Shown here in pieces: positions 25,143 to 34,739 of a stretch of DNA of 64,000 nt. This DNA is from Microbacterium hominis (GTDB lineage: Bacteria > Actinomycetota > Actinomycetes > Actinomycetales > Microbacteriaceae), in contig NZ_CP054038.1 in NCBI RefSeq assembly GCF_013282805.1, positions 3,472,001 to 3,536,000 on the forward strand, read 5' to 3'. Made by a program: the position numbers and the translations under genes. The notes under the pieces are model-generated. The model was not told where the DNA came from and did not search any database. It worked only from the letters and a program-made list of their open reading frames with translations. Numbering within the stretch: position 1 is the stretch's first letter; the number at the start of each line of letters is the position of its first letter.

Positions 25143-25173
25143 CGATTGCAGTCTAGCTCAGCGAGGAGACCCC

Positions 25174-28017
25174 GTGGGAAGCGCATCCAGCTCACTCCCT
25201 CCAGCATCGATCCCCGCGGGCGTCGCCGCGGCTGTGGCCGAGACATCCCGCGTCAAGACCCGAGCGCTCGACCGCGTCGCCTACGCGAGCGACGCCTCCC
25301 ACTTCCTCCTCACCCCGTCGGCCGTCGTGGTCGCCGAGGATGCCGCTGAAATCGCCCGCATCCTGCGCGCCGCCACGGCCGCCGGATCTCCGATCGCCTT
25401 CCGCTCCGGCGGCACGAGCCTGTCCGGCCAGGGCGCGACCGACGGCATCCTCGTCGACGTACGTCGGGGATTCCGTCGGGTCGATGTTCTCGACGGCGGT
25501 CGACGCGTGCGGGCGCAGCCCGGCGCGACCGTCCGTCAGGTGAACGCGATCCTGGCCCGGCACGGCCGGCGACTCGGCCCCGACCCCGCGAGCGAGGCCG
25601 CGTGCACGATCGGCGGCGTGGTCAGCAACAACTCCAGCGGCATGGCGTGCGGGATCGTCGAGAACACCTACCGCACCCTGGAGTCGCTGGTCTTCGTGCT
25701 CCCGTCGGGCACGGTGGTCGACACGGCCGCCCCCGATGCCGACGCGGCACTCACCGCCGCCGAGCCGGAGCTGGTCGCCGGTCTCGAGCGCCTCCGACAG
25801 CGCGTGTCGGGGAATGCGGACTCGGTGTCGCGCATCGAGCGCGCATTCGCGATGAAGAACACGATGGGCTACGGCGTCAACGCCTTCCTGGACTTCGCCT
25901 CTCCCGCGGATCTCCTCGCCCACCTCGTCATCGGGAGCGAAGGCACGCTCGCCTTCGTCGCCGAGGCGACCTATCGGACGGTTCCCCTCCACTCCCACAT
26001 CGCGACCGCTCTCGCCGTGTTCCCCGATCTGGATGCCGCGACACGGGCCCTGCCCGGTCTCGTGTCGACGGGGGCGGCGACCCTCGAGCTGATGGATTCG
26101 ACGAGCATTCGCGTCGGGCGGACGCTGCGGGACGCACCGGCGGCGATCCGCGGCTTCGAGCTGCGCGACCAGGCAGCGCTCCTGGTCGAGTACCAGGCCG
26201 ACGACGAGCACGCTCTCGCCGCCCTCGTGGATGCCGCCACCCCTGCCCTGGCAGATCACCCGCTGGTCGCCCCTGCCGCGCTCTCCACGGACCCTCGCGA
26301 GCGCGCCGCGGCGTGGAAGCTCCGCAAGGGCCTGTACGCCACGGTGGCCGGCGCGCGACCGTCGGGCACGACCGCGCTCCTGGAGGACGTCGTGGTGCCG
26401 GTCTCGGAGCTCGCATCGACGTGCGGCGAGCTGCAGGTGCTGTTCGAGCGTTACGGGTATCGCGACAGCGTGATCTTCGGACACGCCAAGGACGGCAACA
26501 TCCACTTCATGCTGACCGACCGATTCGAGACCGACGAGCAGCTCGCGCGGTTCAGCGGGTTCACCGAGGACATGGTCGACCTCGTGCTCGACGCCGGGGG
26601 CAACCTCAAGGCCGAGCACGGCACCGGGCGCGCGATGGCCGCGTACGTTCGCCGCCAGTACGGCGACGAGCTGTACGGGGTGATGTGCGAGCTCAAGCGT
26701 CTGTGCGATCCGGCCGGCATCCTCAACCCGGGCGTCATCATCGACGAGGACCCCCGCGCGCACATGGCGAACATCAAGCTCGCCGAGACCATCGAGGTCG
26801 AAGCCGATCGCTGCGTGGAATGCGGGTACTGCGAGCCCGTGTGCCCGAGCAAGGACATCACGCTCACGCCCCGTCAGCGCATCGTCGCGCGCCGCGCGAT
26901 CGCGCGGGCCGCTGCGGCGGGCGACGACCGCCTCGTGGGCGAGCTCGAGCGCGACTACGACTACGGGGGCGTCCAGACGTGCGCCGTCGACGGGATGTGC
27001 CAGACCGCGTGCCCGGTGCTGATCAACACCGGAGCGCTCGTCAAGCGTCTGCGCAGCGAGAAGACGACAGCGCCCGCCGCGGCGGGGTGGGACGCCGCCG
27101 CGCGGTCCTGGGGAGCTGTCACGCGCGTCGGTGCGGCCGCCCTCTCGATCGCCGACGCCCTGCCCGCGGGCGTGGTCACGTCGTCGACGGATGCCGCGCG
27201 CACGCTCGTCGGCGACGACACCGTGCCGCGCTACGCCGCCGACCTGCCTCGGGGCGGGCGCGCGCGCCGGCGGTGGACGCCGGGGATCGGGCCGCGCGAC
27301 GAGACGCCGCTGGCGGTGTACGTCCCCGCCTGCGTCAACAGCATGTTCGGCCCCGCGGCAGGCGGCATCGGCGTCACCGACGCGTTCGCCCGACTCGCGG
27401 AACGCGCGAGTGTCCGGCTCATCGTCCCCGACGCTGTCGAGTCGCTGTGTTGCGGCACCCCCTGGAGCTCGAAGGGATTCACGACCGGGCGCGAGCGCAT
27501 GGCGGAGCGCGTCGCCGCTTCTCTGTCCGACGGCATCGGGCGCAGCATCCCGCTCGTCACCGACGCCTCCAGCTGCACCGAGGGCTTCGCACAGCTGCTC
27601 GAGGCGCGCGGGATCCCCGTCGAGGTCGAGGATGCGGTCGCCTTCACCCGGCGCGTGATCGTCCCGCGACTGGGCGCGTTCGCGCCGACCCTCGATGCCC
27701 TCACGCTGCATCCCACCTGTTCCTCGCGCCAGCTCGGGCTCGATCCCGTCCTCGTCGAGCTCGGACGCCTCGTCGCGCGGGAGGTGACGATTCCGGACGA
27801 CTGGGGCTGCTGCGCGTTCGCCGGCGACCGCGGGATGCTGCATCCCGAGCTCACCGCGTCCGCCACCTCCGCGGAGGCCGCCGAGGTGCGCGCCCTCGAC
27901 GCGGAAGCGCACGCCTCGTGCAACCGCACGTGCGAACTCGGCATGACCCGGGCCACCGGCCAGGAGTACAGCCACGTGCTGGAACTGCTCGAGGAGGCGA
28001 CGCGTCCTGCGTCGTGA
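25174..28017 (+). CDS. FAD-linked oxidase / Fe-S fusion dehydrogenase (D-2-hydroxyacid or D-lactate dehydrogenase type)
   Basis: A 947-residue fusion. Residues about 40-220 are an FAD-binding PCMH domain (FRSGGTSLSGQGATDG, CTIGGVVSNNSSGM). An FAD-oxidase C-terminal domain follows, containing VIFGHAKDGNIHF. Next are two Fe-S motifs, CVECGYCEPVCP and a variant CAVDGMCQTACP. Two CCG-type domains end the protein (CCGTPWSSKG, HPTCSSRQLG, GCCAFAGDRG). This is the layout of respiratory quinone-linked D-lactate or glycolate-type dehydrogenases. The GTG at 25174 follows GAGGAG. Placement next to a SorC-type site suggests a hydroxyacid from glycan breakdown as substrate, but D-lactate is the default guess. 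Confidence 0.85.
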   Translation: MGSASSSLPPASIPAGVAAAVAETSRVKTRALDRVAYASDASHFLLTPSAVVVAEDAAEIARILRAATAAGSPIAFRSGGTSLSGQGATDGILVDVRRGFRRVDVLDGGRRVRAQPGATVRQVNAILARHGRRLGPDPASEAACTIGGVVSNNSSGMACGIVENTYRTLESLVFVLPSGTVVDTAAPDADAALTAAEPELVAGLERLRQRVSGNADSVSRIERAFAMKNTMGYGVNAFLDFASPADLLAHLVIGSEGTLAFVAEATYRTVPLHSHIATALAVFPDLDAATRALPGLVSTGAATLELMDSTSIRVGRTLRDAPAAIRGFELRDQAALLVEYQADDEHALAALVDAATPALADHPLVAPAALSTDPRERAAAWKLRKGLYATVAGARPSGTTALLEDVVVPVSELASTCGELQVLFERYGYRDSVIFGHAKDGNIHFMLTDRFETDEQLARFSGFTEDMVDLVLDAGGNLKAEHGTGRAMAAYVRRQYGDELYGVMCELKRLCDPAGILNPGVIIDEDPRAHMANIKLAETIEVEADRCVECGYCEPVCPSKDITLTPRQRIVARRAIARAAAAGDDRLVGELERDYDYGGVQTCAVDGMCQTACPVLINTGALVKRLRSEKTTAPAAAGWDAAARSWGAVTRVGAAALSIADALPAGVVTSSTDAARTLVGDDTVPRYAADLPRGGRARRRWTPGIGPRDETPLAVYVPACVNSMFGPAAGGIGVTDAFARLAERASVRLIVPDAVESLCCGTPWSSKGFTTGRERMAERVAASLSDGIGRSIPLVTDASSCTEGFAQLLEARGIPVEVEDAVAFTRRVIVPRLGAFAPTLDALTLHPTCSSRQLGLDPVLVELGRLVAREVTIPDDWGCCAFAGDRGMLHPELTASATSAEAAEVRALDAEAHASCNRTCELGMTRATGQEYSHVLELLEEATRPAS

Positions 28018-28061
28018 AGCCGGGGGCTCGGGCGCAGCGCGCCCGCAACATCCCGACCTCC

Positions 28062-28067
28062 TAGGGT
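28062..28067 (+). promoter_or_regulatory. Leaderless promoter -10 element before the LuxR-type gene
   Basis: TAGGGT ends seven bases before ATG 28075, so the transcript probably begins at the start codon. No -35 match is seen. Confidence 0.45.
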
Positions 28068-28074
28068 GGGTGGC

Positions 28075-30678
28075 ATGCCGCTCGTGGAGCGCGACGATCA
28101 GCTGAACGTGCTCGGCGGCCTCGCGGAGAGGCTGCCGAGGGGCTCCGTCGTGCTGATCGGGGCCGAGGCCGGCGCCGGGAAGTCCGCCCTCCTGCGCGAG
28201 TTCGCGACCCGCATTCCCCCCACGATGGCCGTGCGCGCCGGCCGGTGCGACGACCTCGCGACCCCGGCGTCGTTCGCCCCGCTCTGGGACATGGTCGAGA
28301 CCCTCCCGACTGCCGTCGCGAAGGCACTCTCCGGCAGGGGCGGCCGGGTCTCGGCGGCGCTGACGGCGGCGCTGCGTCGGCGGCCGAGCGTGCTGATCCT
28401 CGACGACATCCACTGGGCTGACGAGGCGACCGTCGATCTGATCGGCCACCTCTCCCGGCGGATCGATGAGCTGCCGGTGCTGCTGTGCCTCTCGTTCCGC
28501 AGCGACGAAGTGGATCGGGACCACCACCTGCGCCGCGCGCTCGGCGAGATCGAGCGCGCGGCGGTGCGCATCGAGCTGCCGGCGCTCACCCTGCACGGCG
28601 TGCGCTCGCTCGCCGAGACGGCCGGCGTCGACGCCGGCGTCGACATCGACCGGCTCTATGCCCGGTCCGGCGGCAATGCCTTCTTCGTCACGGAACTGCT
28701 CGCGAACCCGGCGACGGAGCACTCACGGGCGGTGTCGGGTGCCGTGCTCGCACGCGTGGCGAGCCTCCCGCAGACGACGTGGCGCGTCCTGGAGGCAGCG
28801 GCGCTCGCCCCCCAGGGAATCCCGTTGGACCTGCTCGACGATCTCGGCCCCGACGCCGCCGACGATGCCGACCGCGCTATCGAGCGGGGGCTGCTCGAGG
28901 CGACCGCGACCAAGCTGCGCTGTCGACACGATCTCGTGCGCGTCGCGCTCGCCGAGCACATTCCTCCGGTGCGCCGCCGTCAGGTGCACCAACGCCTGGT
29001 CGACTTACTCGCGCCACGCGCAGCGACGACCGCGGACGTCGCGCAGGTCGCTTCGCATGCGGTGAGCGCCGGTGACTCCGCGCGCGCTGCCGCGTTCTCG
29101 CTGCGTGCGGCCGAACGGGCCGCCGACGACGGGGCGCACCGCGAGGCGGTGCGGCACCTCGTGAATGCGCTGGAGAACCGCGGACACCTGACCGTGCAGG
29201 ATACCGATCGCGCGCTCGAGACGTGCGCGATCGAGGCCTACTTCACGCATGCGCTGGATCTCGCGTTGGACTGCGCGCTCGAGCTGCGCGCACGCGCGGA
29301 GGACCATGCGCCGGCCGAGCGCGGCCGACGCACGGCCTGGTGTTCGCGGCTCGCCTTCTACGGCGGCGATGGGGAGCGCGCCGTCGCGCTCGCCGAGGAG
29401 AGCATCGCGCTGTTCGCCGACGGAGTCGATCCGCTGCGCGAGGCCTATGCACGCTGGTGGCGCGCGAGTCTCCTCGGCGCGCACGAGGAGACCCGACGGC
29501 TCGGCGATCTGACGATCGCGCGCGCGAAGGCGGCCGGTGAGCTCTCGATCGCCGCGCACGTGCTCGTGAGCGCCGACGGGTCCGAGGACGACACCAGCGG
29601 GGCCGCGATCGATCGTCTCACCGAGGGCCTCGACCTGGCCCGCCGTTCCGGCACTGATGAGCAGACAGCACGGGCGTACTGCAATCTGGCCTACCTCACG
29701 GTGGTGGATCGCCGCCTCGATGCTGCGGACGCCTGGCTCGCGGAAGGACTGGACTGGACCTGGGCGGAGGACCTCACGTTCTGGTGGGACGCGATGGTCG
29801 ACACCCGCGCGATGCTCCGGATGTTCCGCGGCGCCTGGGACGACGCCCTCGATGACTGCGCGCAGACCATCGACGGGAACCGTGCTCTGCGCTGGCAGGT
29901 ATGCGCCGCCAGCACGCGCGCCGCGATTCTGCTGCGACGTGACGCCCGGGGCGCATCGGAGGCGCTCGACTTCGCGGATGCGACCGCTGGCGACGCCGGT
30001 CCCGACGGCCTCTTCGCCGCCGCGGTCAACGCCGAGGCGGCATGGACCTCCGGGGCGGACCCGTCGCGCGCCCTGGACCAGCTCGGCAGGCAGCTGTCGA
30101 TGGGCTCGCCCAACCCGTGGCTGGTCGGAGGAGTGACCTTCTGGCTCGCCAAGATCGACCCCGACCTGGTGAGCCCGGCGATGCGAGCACGGTCGCCGGA
30201 GCCGATCGCCCTCGAACTCCGGGGCGATCGTCGCGGTGCGGCAGAGGCCTGGCGCTCACTTGGCTGTCGGTTCGAGTCGGCCGTCCTGGACGGGCTCGGA
30301 GACGACCCCGCAGCGCTGCGCCGTGCGTTCACAGAGCTCACCGCGGTCGGCGCCGCAGCGACGCTCGCCCGGCTGCGGCGCCTGGCCCACGCCCGGGGCA
30401 TTCGCGCCGTTCCTCGCGGAGCGCGCACCGCGACGGCCGCCGACCCGGATGGTCTCACTCCGCGTCAGCTCGATGTGCTCGCCCTCCTCGGCGAGCGACT
30501 CACCGACGCCCAGATCGCGCGCCGTCTCACGATCTCGGAGAAGACCGCCGGCCACCACGTGTCGGCGATACTGGCGCGACTGGGCGTGGGCGACAGGCAC
30601 GAGGCAGGCGCCCACGCCCGCGCGCGGACGGCCGCGACCCCCAGCGCCACGGGTCACCCGCGCGATCCCGTCAGCTGA
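28075..30678 (+). CDS. LuxR-family regulator with AAA ATPase domain (LAL type)
   Basis: An 867-residue regulator. The N-terminal ATPase has Walker A GAEAGAGKSAL (near residue 35) and Walker B VLILDDIHWAD. A long alpha-helical TPR-like middle region follows. The C-terminus is a LuxR-type helix-turn-helix beginning GLTPRQLDVLALLGERLTDA. Such proteins bind an inducer through the TPR part and activate transcription in an ATP-dependent way. The ATG at 28075 is favoured by the adjacent TAGGGT. The target is unknown. It is read in the same direction as the FAD dehydrogenase, 57 bases after it, but likely from its own promoter. Confidence 0.85.
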   Translation: MPLVERDDQLNVLGGLAERLPRGSVVLIGAEAGAGKSALLREFATRIPPTMAVRAGRCDDLATPASFAPLWDMVETLPTAVAKALSGRGGRVSAALTAALRRRPSVLILDDIHWADEATVDLIGHLSRRIDELPVLLCLSFRSDEVDRDHHLRRALGEIERAAVRIELPALTLHGVRSLAETAGVDAGVDIDRLYARSGGNAFFVTELLANPATEHSRAVSGAVLARVASLPQTTWRVLEAAALAPQGIPLDLLDDLGPDAADDADRAIERGLLEATATKLRCRHDLVRVALAEHIPPVRRRQVHQRLVDLLAPRAATTADVAQVASHAVSAGDSARAAAFSLRAAERAADDGAHREAVRHLVNALENRGHLTVQDTDRALETCAIEAYFTHALDLALDCALELRARAEDHAPAERGRRTAWCSRLAFYGGDGERAVALAEESIALFADGVDPLREAYARWWRASLLGAHEETRRLGDLTIARAKAAGELSIAAHVLVSADGSEDDTSGAAIDRLTEGLDLARRSGTDEQTARAYCNLAYLTVVDRRLDAADAWLAEGLDWTWAEDLTFWWDAMVDTRAMLRMFRGAWDDALDDCAQTIDGNRALRWQVCAASTRAAILLRRDARGASEALDFADATAGDAGPDGLFAAAVNAEAAWTSGADPSRALDQLGRQLSMGSPNPWLVGGVTFWLAKIDPDLVSPAMRARSPEPIALELRGDRRGAAEAWRSLGCRFESAVLDGLGDDPAALRRAFTELTAVGAAATLARLRRLAHARGIRAVPRGARTATAADPDGLTPRQLDVLALLGERLTDAQIARRLTISEKTAGHHVSAILARLGVGDRHEAGAHARARTAATPSATGHPRDPVS

Positions 30679-30958
30679 CGGCCGCGACCTCGGCCGTGCG
30701 CGGACCGATCTCGTTCGCGATGACGGTCACCTTGTCGGCGGGGAACCCGCCTCGACGGGCGTGCTCGAGGATCACATCGGCACTCGGCGCCTCATGCACG
30801 CAGTAGATCTTGTCGCCGGCGACGTAGCTCGTCACCCACGTGTAGGGCTCGCCGAGCGAATCGACGACGGCGTTCGAGGCCCGCGCGATCTCCGCCAGCT
30901 CTGCCTGCGAGAGTTCTCCAGCACCGGGGATCTCGCGCTCGATGATGAACCGCTCCAT
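30671..30958 (-). CDS. DUF4242-domain small protein
   Basis: A 95-residue cytoplasmic protein beginning MERFIIEREIPGAG and containing YVAGDKIYCVHEAPSADVI, typical of the DUF4242 ferredoxin-like family. No enzymatic role is established for these. GGGAGC lies upstream of the ATG at 30958; a longer frame to 31066 has no such signal. Its stop codon overlaps the end of the convergent LuxR-type gene by eight bases. Confidence 0.8.
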   Translation of the reverse strand: MERFIIEREIPGAGELSQAELAEIARASNAVVDSLGEPYTWVTSYVAGDKIYCVHEAPSADVILEHARRGGFPADKVTVIANEIGPRTAEVAAVS

Positions 30959-31108
30959 GTTCTCTGCTCCCTTTTTCGAGGTGGTTCGGCGGATCGCCGA
31001 GATGTGTCCACCCTCGTCGACCCGCATCGCCCCGACATCGGGAGGGGCTCCCCATCTTGCGCGCACTCACCCTCGCTCCCGGCGAGGGCGCCGGGTTCGT
31101 GTTTCCGG

Positions 31109-32596
31109 TCAGAACGGCGCCGGGTCGGGATCGGACACGAACACGACCCGCGGCGGATGGTCGGGGTAGCTGCGACGGGAGGGGCTGCGCCATTCGAGGT
31201 GACCACCCGGGAGCTGCCGGACCGTCCACTCCGTCTCGGTCTTCATCGTGCGATGGCGCACACACAGGCAGGCGAGGTTGTCGACGCTGGTCGCCCCATC
31301 CTCGTGGTGTTCGAGGTTGTGGTCGACCTGGCATCTGCGCGCCGGCATGCGGCATCCGGGGAACCGGCAGTGTCGATCCCGCGCCTGCAGGAGTCGCACC
31401 TGAGCGGACGACGGCCGATACCGGTCGACGGCGACGACGACCGCCGAGACGGGGTCGTACATGACCCGGTCCCACACCGGCGCAGCCCCGGAGAGGAACC
31501 GACCGGCCTCCGGGTCGATCGGCGCTTTGCCGTCGATCTCGACCCCACCCTGCGTCACGCCGGTGAGGGTGGTCAGGGGCATCGTGATCTGCACCTGTGC
31601 GCGGATCGCGCCGAGACCTCCCGCGCCGACGTCGTCGGTCGGGTCGACGGCAGGCGCACCGGTGAGGAGCGTGTCGACGAACACATCGGCGCGAATCTGG
31701 TCGAGGGTGCGGTCGTCGAACGGACCGCCGACCTCGCCCGCGGCAACCGCAACCCCGTCGTCGGACGAGGTATCACGCCTCTCGCCGTCGACGCCTGCAC
31801 CACCCGCCACATCCTCCCGCTCACGGGCCGCCCGTCGCGCGGCACGATCGGCATCGCGGATCGCGTGCCCCTGCCGCGTCAGCCGGTCGAGGACGGCATG
31901 CGCATAGACCGTGGGGACGAGGGCGACGATCTGCGACATTCCATCGTCGAGATCGTGGACCGTGATCGAACGCTCGTCGGCGGCCTCGGCGTGACGCTCG
32001 AGCATCGTGCGCGGATCGAGCTTCTCCGCCAGCTGCCGCGCATACGCCCGCGTTCGGCCGACGGTCTCGGCGGTGGCCCACTCCAGCACGACGGTCTCGA
32101 ATGCCTCGCGCACGTCGTCGTCGAGCCGTCCGCCGGTGTCGAGGACCACCTCGGCATGGCCCTTCGAGATGCGCCCCGCTTCGAGCGCCGCCACCGTGGC
32201 GGCGAACTGGGTCACCAGTCGCCAGGAATCGTGCATGCGCCGCTGCACCGTGCGGTCATGCACGTGCGTCTCGACGCTGATCTGCGAGGCCATGCACCGC
32301 AGCGGCATGTCCCGACGACGGGAGTCCGCGGACTCGATCCGCTCGGTCTGCTCGTTCGCCAGCATCCAGGCATCGGCCAGCCGCCGCATGAGCCTGGCCT
32401 CTGCCGCAGCGATCGAGGCGCCGATGGCGGCACAGTCATCGGCGATCGCCGCGCTCGCCGCGTTCTCTCGGAGCGATCGCTCATGGTCGTCCACAGGCGT
32501 GCCCTTTCCTCGCCGTGACCCGCTCCGGACGGAGAAGGCCTCTGCACCGCGGGCACTCGGTGACGATGCTTCCATCCTGACAGGGGGCTCCGACAT
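31109..32596 (-). CDS. DUF222 / HNH endonuclease-domain protein
   Basis: A 495-residue protein. A long helical DUF222 region occupies most of the N-terminal half. The C-terminal HNH motif has C..C and D-H-N landmarks in CRFPGCRMP, CQVDHNLEHHEDG and LCVRHRTMK. This family is multi-copy in Microbacteriaceae and its function is poorly known. An acidic low-complexity insert lies around residues 250-275. The start is uncertain: ATG 32596 has GAGG close upstream, while a GTG at 32494 is a plausible shorter start. No obvious connection to the neighbouring sugar genes. Confidence 0.85.
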   Translation of the reverse strand: MSEPPVRMEASSPSARGAEAFSVRSGSRRGKGTPVDDHERSLRENAASAAIADDCAAIGASIAAAEARLMRRLADAWMLANEQTERIESADSRRRDMPLRCMASQISVETHVHDRTVQRRMHDSWRLVTQFAATVAALEAGRISKGHAEVVLDTGGRLDDDVREAFETVVLEWATAETVGRTRAYARQLAEKLDPRTMLERHAEAADERSITVHDLDDGMSQIVALVPTVYAHAVLDRLTRQGHAIRDADRAARRAAREREDVAGGAGVDGERRDTSSDDGVAVAAGEVGGPFDDRTLDQIRADVFVDTLLTGAPAVDPTDDVGAGGLGAIRAQVQITMPLTTLTGVTQGGVEIDGKAPIDPEAGRFLSGAAPVWDRVMYDPVSAVVVAVDRYRPSSAQVRLLQARDRHCRFPGCRMPARRCQVDHNLEHHEDGATSVDNLACLCVRHRTMKTETEWTVRQLPGGHLEWRSPSRRSYPDHPPRVVFVSDPDPAPF

Positions 32597-32685
32597 CGGC
32601 CTCGCCGGGCCGCGCTCGCGCCGTCGTCGCCGGGCGGCTGGGTCGAGATGGATATGCTCCCGACGGCAGACGAGGGACGCGGGGC

Positions 32686-33705
32686 TCAGTCCCGCATGAA
32701 TCCCGTGGTGGATTCCCGCACGATGAGCTTCGGGTCGACCAGGCGGTGGAGACGTTCGACGGGCTTGTGCTGGATGACGTCGAACAGCAGGTCGACCACC
32801 TCGGCGCCGAACCCGGCGGGTACGCCCCGCAGTGTCGTGAGGGGGATCAGCGAAGCCGCCGCGTACTCGATGTCGTCGAACCCGATGAGCGCGGTGTCCT
32901 GGGGAACGCGCACCCCGCGCTCGTGATAGGCGCGGAGGATGCCGAGAGCCATGATGTCGTTGATCGCGAAGATGCCGTGCGGGCGCGCATCGGGTTCGCG
33001 GTCCAGGAGTGCGCGCCCGACCCGATAGCCCTCGGCGAGCGAGCGCACCGGGGTGTCGATGATCTCGAGCATCGCGGTGCCGGCGCGGTCGATCGCCTCA
33101 CGCGCGCCCACGAGGCGATCCGCGATCTGCGGGAGGGTGTGCGGCCCGCCGACGACGGCGATGCGGCGGCATCCCACCTCGAGCAGGTGCGACACGGCGC
33201 GGCGGCCGCCCTCCACGTAGTCGATCGCGACGAACGGCTGATCGGGGCGGTGGGCCCGCTGGCCGACGAGCACCGACGGGATGCCGCGGCGGCGCATCTG
33301 GTCCAGTCGCTCCTCGATGTCGCGCCACGAGGAGATCAGCATCCCCTGCACGCGGTACTGCTCGAAGACGGTCAGGTAGCGGTCCTCGCGCTCGGCATCC
33401 CCGTGGTTGTCCACCTGGAACATCGACAGGCCGAGCTCCGTCGCGCGCTGCTCCACGGACTGGGCCGTCTCGATCGCGTTGGGGTTGCCCAGCTCCGTCC
33501 CCATGTGGACGATCACGCGGCTCACCCCCGACCGCAGCTGGCGCCCCGCGCTGCTGGGCACGAAGCCCAGCAGCTGGATGGCCTCCTCCACACGGCGGGC
33601 GCGGTCGGCGGCGACGATCTCGGGGCGATTGAGGTAGTTCGAGACCGTGCCGATCGAGACCCCCGCCTCCTGGGCGACGTCTCGGATGCCCACGCGCGCC
33701 GTCAC
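32686..33705 (-). CDS. LacI-family transcriptional regulator (first of tandem pair)
   Basis: A 339-residue LacI/GalR regulator. The N-terminal helix-turn-helix is IRDVAQEAGVSIGTVSNYLNR, cited here by the parts IRDVAQEAG and VSNYLNRP; the periplasmic-binding-like effector domain follows, ending with LIVRESTTG. The GTG start at 33705 follows GAGGA, which overlaps the stop of the second regulator 12 bases away. It is the last gene of the operon GH78-LacI-LacI and probably recognises TGAAWCGNTTCA-like palindromes near the rhamnose promoters. Confidence 0.88.
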   Translation of the reverse strand: MTARVGIRDVAQEAGVSIGTVSNYLNRPEIVAADRARRVEEAIQLLGFVPSSAGRQLRSGVSRVIVHMGTELGNPNAIETAQSVEQRATELGLSMFQVDNHGDAEREDRYLTVFEQYRVQGMLISSWRDIEERLDQMRRRGIPSVLVGQRAHRPDQPFVAIDYVEGGRRAVSHLLEVGCRRIAVVGGPHTLPQIADRLVGAREAIDRAGTAMLEIIDTPVRSLAEGYRVGRALLDREPDARPHGIFAINDIMALGILRAYHERGVRVPQDTALIGFDDIEYAAASLIPLTTLRGVPAGFGAEVVDLLFDVIQHKPVERLHRLVDPKLIVRESTTGFMRD

Positions 33706-33717
33706 GACGCGCCGTCC

Positions 33718-34725
33718 TCATCCACGGGTCGACTCGCGCACGACGAGCTCCGGACGGAACCGGATCGCCCGCTCGTGCGGCTCGGCCGCCTCGCCGATCT
33801 CCTTGAGCAGCAGATCGACGGCGGAGTACCCGATGAGGTGCGCCGGCTGGCGGATCGAGCTCAGCGGCACGACGGTGGCCGACGCGAAGTCGATGTCGTC
33901 GTAGCCGATCAGGGCGATGTCCTGCGGCACGCGCACATCGCCCAGCAGCGACAGCGCCTGGAGCACGCCGACGGCCAGCAGGTCGTTGGCCGCGAAGACG
34001 GCGTCGGGGCGCTCGGCGGGTGGCCGCGCCAGCAGGCCGTCGCCCGCCGTCCGTCCGTGCAGCACGGTGAGCGCCGGCATCTCGACGACCTCGAGGGTGG
34101 CATCCGGAACCGCGGCGACGGCGCGGCGGGCGCCTTCGAGCCGATCGCGCACCTGCCGGATGCCCAGGGGCCCGGCCACGAACGCGATCCGCCGCTTGCC
34201 TGTCTCGAGCAGGTGGGATGCCGCCAGGTGGCCGCCTTCGACGTCGTCGACGGCCACGGAGGCGAACCCGTCGTCGTCGACCTCGCGGTCCACGAGGATC
34301 ACCGGCACGCCTCCCTCGCGCAGCCGCTCGAGATGGCCGAGATCCTCGGTCGTCGGCGTCACGAGAACGCCGTTGACCCGCTGCTCGCGGAACAGGTCGA
34401 GGTAGCGGCTCTCGCGATCCTGCCGTTCGTCGCTGTTGCCGAGCAACACCGTCATGCCGTTCTCGGCGGCGCGCTCCTCGGCGCCGCGCGCGACCTCGGC
34501 GAAGAACGGGTTGCCGACGTCGAGCACGACGAGTCCGATGCTGCGGCTGCGCCCGGCGCGCAGCTGACGCGCGGCGTCGTTGCGCACGAAGCCGAGCTTC
34601 TCGATCGCCTCGTGCACGCGCTCCACCGTCGCCGGAGCCACTTTCTCGGGCCGGTTCAGCACGTTCGAGACGGTCCCCACCGACACGGATGCCGCCAGCG
34701 CGACATCCCGCACGCTCACCGACAT
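33718..34725 (-). CDS. LacI-family transcriptional regulator (second of tandem pair)
   Basis: A 335-residue LacI/GalR regulator with DNA-binding helix segment VRDVALAASVSVGTVSNVL and an effector domain with IGLVVLDVGNPFF, ending ELVVRESTRG. It is strikingly similar to the third LacI protein at 55575 (VGTVSNVLNRP, FVRNDAARQLRAG, LSSIRQP and VVRESTR), so the two may share operators. It starts 14 bases downstream of the GH78 stop. The weak Shine-Dalgarno suggests translation coupled to that gene. Confidence 0.88.
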   Translation of the reverse strand: MSVSVRDVALAASVSVGTVSNVLNRPEKVAPATVERVHEAIEKLGFVRNDAARQLRAGRSRSIGLVVLDVGNPFFAEVARGAEERAAENGMTVLLGNSDERQDRESRYLDLFREQRVNGVLVTPTTEDLGHLERLREGGVPVILVDREVDDDGFASVAVDDVEGGHLAASHLLETGKRRIAFVAGPLGIRQVRDRLEGARRAVAAVPDATLEVVEMPALTVLHGRTAGDGLLARPPAERPDAVFAANDLLAVGVLQALSLLGDVRVPQDIALIGYDDIDFASATVVPLSSIRQPAHLIGYSAVDLLLKEIGEAAEPHERAIRFRPELVVRESTRG

Positions 34726-34739
34726 GGCGCCACCGACTT

